21,658 bases of DNA from Pseudomonadota bacterium (GTDB lineage: Bacteria > Pseudomonadota > Gammaproteobacteria > Pseudomonadales > UBA5518): NCBI GenBank assembly GCA_963204845.1, contig CAUJIL010000191.1, positions 1 to 21,658 of the forward strand. Reading direction: 5' to 3'. Below are positions 18,297 to 21,658 of this stretch, in pieces; within the stretch, counting starts at the first letter, position 1; every line of letters begins with the position of its first letter. The notes under the pieces are model-generated. The model did not search any database. It saw nothing but the letters and a program-made list of their open reading frames with translations, and had not been told where the DNA came from. The translations under genes and the position numbers were made by a program.

Positions 18297-19304
18297 GTGC
18301 ATGCAGGGGTGGATCGCGAGCGGCTTTGCCGCTGGATGGACGGGCAGGGGCTGGGGCGGGGAGAACTGTCGGCGGCCGTCGAACTCGGTGGCGGCACGCA
18401 GAACATCCTGCTGCGCTTCACGCGCGACGGACGCGATTACGTGCTGCGCCGTCCCTCGCTGCACCCGCGCCCCGGCGCCGGGGAAACGATGCGCCGCGAG
18501 GCACGCGTGCTGGCGGCACTGGGCGCGACGGCGGTCCCGCACCCGCGGCTGATCGCCTGCTGCGACGACGACGATGTGCTCGGTTGGGCGTTCTACCTGA
18601 TGGAGCCGGTCGAAGGATTCAATCCGCTGAACGGACTGCCCGCGCTGCACGAGGCCTCCGCGGCGATGCGCCGGCGCATGGGATTCGCGCTGGTCGAGGG
18701 TTGCGCAGCGCTCGGTGCGCTCGACCACGCGTCGCTCGGGCTGGCCGACTTCGGCCGTCCCGACGGTTTTCTGGAGCGTCAGGTCGCGCGCTGGAGCGCG
18801 CAGCTGGCGGGTTACGCCGCGATTGCCGGCTGGCCCGGTGTCGGCGGTCTGCCTGCGGTCGATGCGGTCGGTGCGTGGCTGCAGCAAAACCTGCCCGCGC
18901 ACTTCATGCCGGGACTGATGCACGGCGATTACCATTTCGGCAACGTGCTGTATCGCCACGACGACGCCGAACTTGCGGCGATCGTCGACTGGGAGATGGC
19001 GACCATCGGTGATCCGCTGCTCGACCTCGGCTGGCTGCTCGCCACCTGGCCCGCGGCGCACGAAAGCCTGCCGTGGCGCGGACTGCCGCAGCCTGCGGAG
19101 CTCGTCGCGCACTACCGTGAGCGCAGCCGCCGGGACCTCGCGCGCATCGACTGGTACGCGGTGCTCGCCTGCTACAAGCTGGCGATCGTGCTGGAGGGGA
19201 CGCACGCGCGGGCGTGCGCGGGCAAGGCGCCGCGTGCCACCGGCGAACTACTGCACGAGCGGGCCTGTGTGCTGCTGCGGCGCGCCATCGACTGGATCGG
19301 CTGA
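18297..19304 (+). CDS. phosphotransferase family protein (ACAD10/11 N-terminal type)
   Basis: 335 residues from GTG 18297, chosen because GGGAG (18283-18287) lies 9 nt upstream; a TTG at 18237 is an alternative without a ribosome site. APH-fold motifs: VLRRPS (ATP-site strand), HGDYHFGN (His209, Asp211, Asn216) and IVDWEMATIGDPLLDLGW (Asp231). The DWEMATIGDP form is the hallmark of the kinase-like domain that forms the N-terminus of mammalian ACAD10/11, which phosphorylates 4-hydroxyacyl-CoAs. A similar role in hydroxy-acid catabolism is plausible but inferred. It is a distant paralogue of the gene at 1316. Its last 57 nt overlap the 3' end of the opposite-strand dehydrogenase gene. Confidence 0.87.
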   Translation: MHAGVDRERLCRWMDGQGLGRGELSAAVELGGGTQNILLRFTRDGRDYVLRRPSLHPRPGAGETMRREARVLAALGATAVPHPRLIACCDDDDVLGWAFYLMEPVEGFNPLNGLPALHEASAAMRRRMGFALVEGCAALGALDHASLGLADFGRPDGFLERQVARWSAQLAGYAAIAGWPGVGGLPAVDAVGAWLQQNLPAHFMPGLMHGDYHFGNVLYRHDDAELAAIVDWEMATIGDPLLDLGWLLATWPAAHESLPWRGLPQPAELVAHYRERSRRDLARIDWYAVLACYKLAIVLEGTHARACAGKAPRATGELLHERACVLLRRAIDWIG

Positions 19305-20849
19305 TCGCGGCGCCCGATCGGTTGTGCCGGCCGCGGTGCGCTCCAGCAGCCAGATCGCGAGCGCGCGGCGCTCGCTGGCGTCGAGCTCGAAGGTCGGCAT
19401 CGGCGCGGTCGGTGCGAGGAAGTAGTCGGCCAGCGAATCCACGCCGTAGCGTTGCCGTAGCGTTTCCAGTCGAACGCCTGCGGGCTGCTCCGGTGCGTGG
19501 CATCCCGCGCAGGCGAAGCGTTGCCAGAGCTCCATCCCCGTGTGCCGTGCGGCCGCGATGGCGCCCGCGTCGATTCCCGCCAGCGGATCGGCCCGCTCGG
19601 GTTCGCTGCGCACGAGGTCCAGCGTTGCCGCTTTGCGGTCATCCTGGCGCGCGATGCGGTAAATGGCGCCGGCGTAGTCGTCGCTGACGTAAAAGGCCCC
19701 GTCGGCGGCTTCGACCACGTCGACCGGCCGCCCCACGATGTCGCCCGCGGACTCGAAACCGTCGAGGAACGCGCTTTCGCGGATCGTGCCGTCGGCGTCC
19801 CACTGCAGCAGCACCACTGCGTAGCCGTCGGGGGTCGAACGGTTCCACGAGCCGTGCAGCGCGACCAGCGCCGAACGGCCGAGGCGCGCGACGTTGTCCG
19901 AGTGGCGCGGGAACACAATGCCGAGCGGTGCGGTGTGCGCGCGGAAGCCGTGCGCCGGCGCGATCGCGGCGGCGCGTTGCGCCGGATTCGCCGCGCCGAA
20001 GTCGGGGTCGGGGATGCCGTCGCCGTTGGCGTAGGGCCAGCCGTAGAAGCCGCCCGCGACGATGCGGTTCAGCTCGCAGGGAGGGAAGTCGTCGCCGAGC
20101 AGGTCCCGGCCGTTGTCGGTGGCGTACAGCTCGCCGCTCCAGGGCGCCCAGTCGAAGCCCACGCTGTTGCGCAGTCCGGTGGCGTGCAGTTGCAGCTCCG
20201 AGCCGTCCGGGCGCAGGCGCAGCAGCGAAGCGCGCCACGGATGCTCCTCCTCGCAGACGTTGCAGCTCGACCCGACCGTGACGTACAGCCAGCCGTCGGT
20301 GCCCATGCGCACGGTACGTGACCAGTGGTTGCCGCCGGCGGGCAGGTCGGAGCGGATGTGCTCGTAGTTGCCGGCGATACGACCGGTCGACTCGTCGAAG
20401 CGAACGCGTCCGATCGCGCCGCTTTCGGCCACGTACAGCCAGCCGTCGGCGATCTCGATGCCGTGCGGGCGGTCCAGTCCGTCGAGCAGGACGTGGCGCG
20501 CATCGGGCTGCCCGTCGCCGTCGGCATCGCGCGCGAGCAGCGTCACACGTCCCAGACGCGGCTGGCTGAGCAGCAGGTCACCGGCAGCGGTGATGCGCAG
20601 CCAGCGTGCTTTCGGCAGTTCGGTGGCGTACAACATGATGGCCCAGCCGTCCGGCACGCGCAGCCGCTGGCGCACGGTCGCGTCCTGCGCGGCGGGCCCG
20701 CCGCGGCCGGTCGCGGCGTTCGCCAGCACCCGCCAGTCGGTCACATCGAGGTTCGGCGTGCTCATCACCAGTACCACCACCGCGGCGGCGCCGAGCACGA
20801 TCACCACGGCGGCCGTGATCGCGAACAGTCGTAGCGGGCGAATGCTCAT
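19248..20849 (-). CDS. membrane-anchored sorbosone dehydrogenase-like PQQ propeller fused to cytochrome c
   Basis: 533 residues. One N-terminal membrane anchor (9-29), no lipobox, so the body is periplasmic. Residues about 60-405 form a soluble-glucose/sorbosone-dehydrogenase propeller: PHGIEI, NHWSRTVRMGTDGWLYVTVG with candidate catalytic His175, SSCNVCEE (196-201), YATDNGRD and HGSWNRSTPDGY. Residues about 435-505 are a class I cytochrome c with CAGCH (447-451) and distal Met484 in APMPTFELD. It should oxidise a sugar or aldehyde with PQQ and pass electrons to its own haem. The ~28-residue tail after LAIWLLERT is low-complexity and partly antisense to the phosphotransferase gene. No PQQ synthesis genes are in the window. 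Confidence 0.88.
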   Translation of the reverse strand: MSIRPLRLFAITAAVVIVLGAAAVVVLVMSTPNLDVTDWRVLANAATGRGGPAAQDATVRQRLRVPDGWAIMLYATELPKARWLRITAAGDLLLSQPRLGRVTLLARDADGDGQPDARHVLLDGLDRPHGIEIADGWLYVAESGAIGRVRFDESTGRIAGNYEHIRSDLPAGGNHWSRTVRMGTDGWLYVTVGSSCNVCEEEHPWRASLLRLRPDGSELQLHATGLRNSVGFDWAPWSGELYATDNGRDLLGDDFPPCELNRIVAGGFYGWPYANGDGIPDPDFGAANPAQRAAAIAPAHGFRAHTAPLGIVFPRHSDNVARLGRSALVALHGSWNRSTPDGYAVVLLQWDADGTIRESAFLDGFESAGDIVGRPVDVVEAADGAFYVSDDYAGAIYRIARQDDRKAATLDLVRSEPERADPLAGIDAGAIAAARHTGMELWQRFACAGCHAPEQPAGVRLETLRQRYGVDSLADYFLAPTAPMPTFELDASERRALAIWLLERTAAGTTDRAPRSADPVDGAPQQHTGPLVQ

Positions 20850-20876
20850 CGGGCAGTCCGGTTCGGTCAGGACACT

Positions 20877-20886
20877 TTGCTATAGT
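20877..20886 (+). promoter_or_regulatory. putative extended -10 promoter of the DUF2238 gene
   Basis: TTTGCTATAGT contains TGC followed by TATAGT (20881-20886), an extended -10 arrangement, 32 nt before ATG 20918 and 27 nt upstream of the divergent dehydrogenase start. The -35 region is weak, as is usual for extended -10 promoters. Confidence 0.5.
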
Positions 20887-20917
20887 GGCCCAACCGATCC
20901 GACGCGGGAAGCCGAAC

Positions 20918-21547
20918 ATGACGACTGCGGGCAACATGGAGCTCCGGCTGCTGCTGGGCATGACGGTCGCGGTGCTCGCGATCACCGGCTTCCGGCCGTT
21001 CGACCAGCTGACGTGGTTCCTCGAGGTGTTTCCGGTGTTGGTGGCGATCGGCGTGCTGGCAGCCACGCGCAGCGGCTTCCCGCTGACGCGGCTGCTGTAC
21101 TGGTTGATCTTCGCGCACGCGCTGATCCTGATGGTCGGCGGGCACTACACCTACGCGCGCGTACCGCTCGGGTTGTGGGTGCAGGAGCTGTTCGATCTGG
21201 GGCGTAACCATTACGACCGGCTCGGTCACGTGGCGCAGGGATTCGTGCCGGCGATGATCGCGCGTGAGGTGCTGCTGCGGCGCTCGCCGCTGGTGCGCGG
21301 CAAATGGCTGTTCTTCCTGGTGCTGTGCGTCTGCGCGTTCATCACGGTCGTCTACGAGTTCATCGAGTGGTGGGTGGCGCTGATCGCCGAAGGCGCCTCG
21401 ATCGAATTCCTTGGCACCCAGGGCGACATCTGGGACACGCACTGGGACATGTTCCTCGCGCTCTGCGGCGCGCTGGGCGCGCAACTGCTGCTGGCGCGTG
21501 CGCACGATCGCCAACTCGGTACCGTGGGCCCACGCGCGCGCTCGTAG
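20918..21547 (+). CDS. DUF2238 (YjdF-like) inner membrane protein
   Basis: 209 residues with about five to six membrane spans. The DUF2238 signature is clear: a central RNHYDRLGHVAQGFVPAMIARE, then VVYEFIEWWVALIAEG and FLGTQGDIWDTHWDMFLAL. The conserved Arg, His, Glu and Asp residues at membrane borders suggest a functional polar site, but no biochemical role is established for the family. I chose ATG 20918 rather than GTG 20885 because the latter lies inside the predicted -10 box. It has its own promoter and is divergent from the dehydrogenase. Its final codon TCG is followed by TAG, which is part of the GTAG head of the tandem repeat array. Confidence 0.85.
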   Translation: MTTAGNMELRLLLGMTVAVLAITGFRPFDQLTWFLEVFPVLVAIGVLAATRSGFPLTRLLYWLIFAHALILMVGGHYTYARVPLGLWVQELFDLGRNHYDRLGHVAQGFVPAMIAREVLLRRSPLVRGKWLFFLVLCVCAFITVVYEFIEWWVALIAEGASIEFLGTQGDIWDTHWDMFLALCGALGAQLLLARAHDRQLGTVGPRARS

Positions 21548-21593
21548 GTCCGGGCTGTGCCCGGACATTTGTTCGGCCACAGGCCGAACCTAC
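21544..21593 (+). repeat. intact REP/BIME unit 1
   Basis: GTAG (21544-21547), hairpin GTCCGGGC-TGT-GCCCGGAC (21548-21566), spacer ATTT, hairpin GTTCGGCC-ACA-GGCCGAAC (21571-21589), CTAC (21590-21593). Two perfect 8-bp stems face each other with GTAG heads outward, the arrangement of a bacterial interspersed mosaic element. It overlaps the DUF2238 stop codon and could act as a transcript 3' end or stabiliser. Confidence 0.85.
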
Positions 21594-21603
21594 GCGGGTT
21601 CTC

Positions 21604-21653
21604 GTAGGTCCGGGCTGTGCCCGGACATTTGTTCGGCCACAGGCCGAACCTAC
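21604..21653 (+). repeat. intact REP/BIME unit 2 (tandem copy)
   Basis: Base-for-base copy of unit 1, 60 bp downstream; identity extends 3 bases to the left (CTC), so 53 nt are identical. The units are separated by a 10-nt linker (21594-21603). The array may continue past the window edge. Confidence 0.85.
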
Positions 21654-21658
21654 AGGGT

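Noticed and set aside
21541..21658. Possible start of a CRISPR array
   Set aside because: The 50-bp repeats consist of two hairpins with GTAG/CTAC ends and a 10-nt linker; there are no spacers of CRISPR length and no cas genes.

Overview
The window comes from a GC-rich proteobacterium. A gammaproteobacterium is most likely, judging from the three-gene proton-translocating transhydrogenase (pntAA-pntAB-pntB), the ~374-residue FabH-type ketosynthase, the Pol IV gene and GTAG-headed palindromic repeats like those of Xanthomonas/Pseudomonas relatives. No rRNA, tRNA, CRISPR array, phage genes or transposase gene was seen. Lineage is inferred from gene content only; no search was run.

Layout. (1) 1-2398, plus strand: the 3' end of a dienoyl-CoA-reductase-like SDR, an SMP-30/gluconolactonase-type propeller and an APH-fold phosphotransferase, probably one catabolic operon. 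(2) 2436-3158, minus: a methylesterase-type alpha/beta hydrolase, divergent from (3) 3286-6150, plus: a stand-alone adenylation-carrier-thioesterase (A-T-TE) enzyme whose amino-acid-anchoring Asp is replaced. This is the most promising metabolic novelty here. (4) 6164-7913, minus: an NTF2/SnoaL-like protein followed 4 nt later by NnrS, with no denitrification genes nearby. (5) 8047-10173, plus: DNA polymerase IV, a macro-domain protein and an OsmC-like protein. (6) 10170-14975, minus: a DUF2505 protein, a FabH-type ketosynthase, a repeat-filled intergenic region and the pnt operon. (7) 15104-18177, minus: a coniferyl-aldehyde-dehydrogenase-like ALDH and a signal-peptide-bearing beta-propeller. 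(8) 18297-21547: an ACAD10/11-type phosphotransferase (plus) overlapping head-on with a membrane-anchored sorbosone-dehydrogenase/cytochrome c fusion (minus), then a YjdF/DUF2238 membrane protein (plus).

Repeats. The clearest non-coding signal is a family of 50-bp elements made of two 8-bp-stem hairpins bounded by GTAG and CTAC (REP/BIME type). Two identical copies lie in tandem at the right edge. A third, at 11955-12180, is split by a 173-bp palindromic MITE-like insert with terminal inverted repeats. A 12-nt remnant lies at 16724-16735. In all three places where the repeat meets a gene (pntB, the ALDH and the DUF2238 gene), the TAG of the GTAG head is the gene's stop codon.

Functionally the window is mostly accessory catabolism (propeller lactonases/dehydrogenases, ALDH, SDR, phosphotransferases) plus housekeeping redox and lipid functions (Pnt, FabH) and stress functions (Pol IV, macro domain, OsmC). 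The A-T-TE enzyme is an orphan biosynthetic gene with no visible partner genes.
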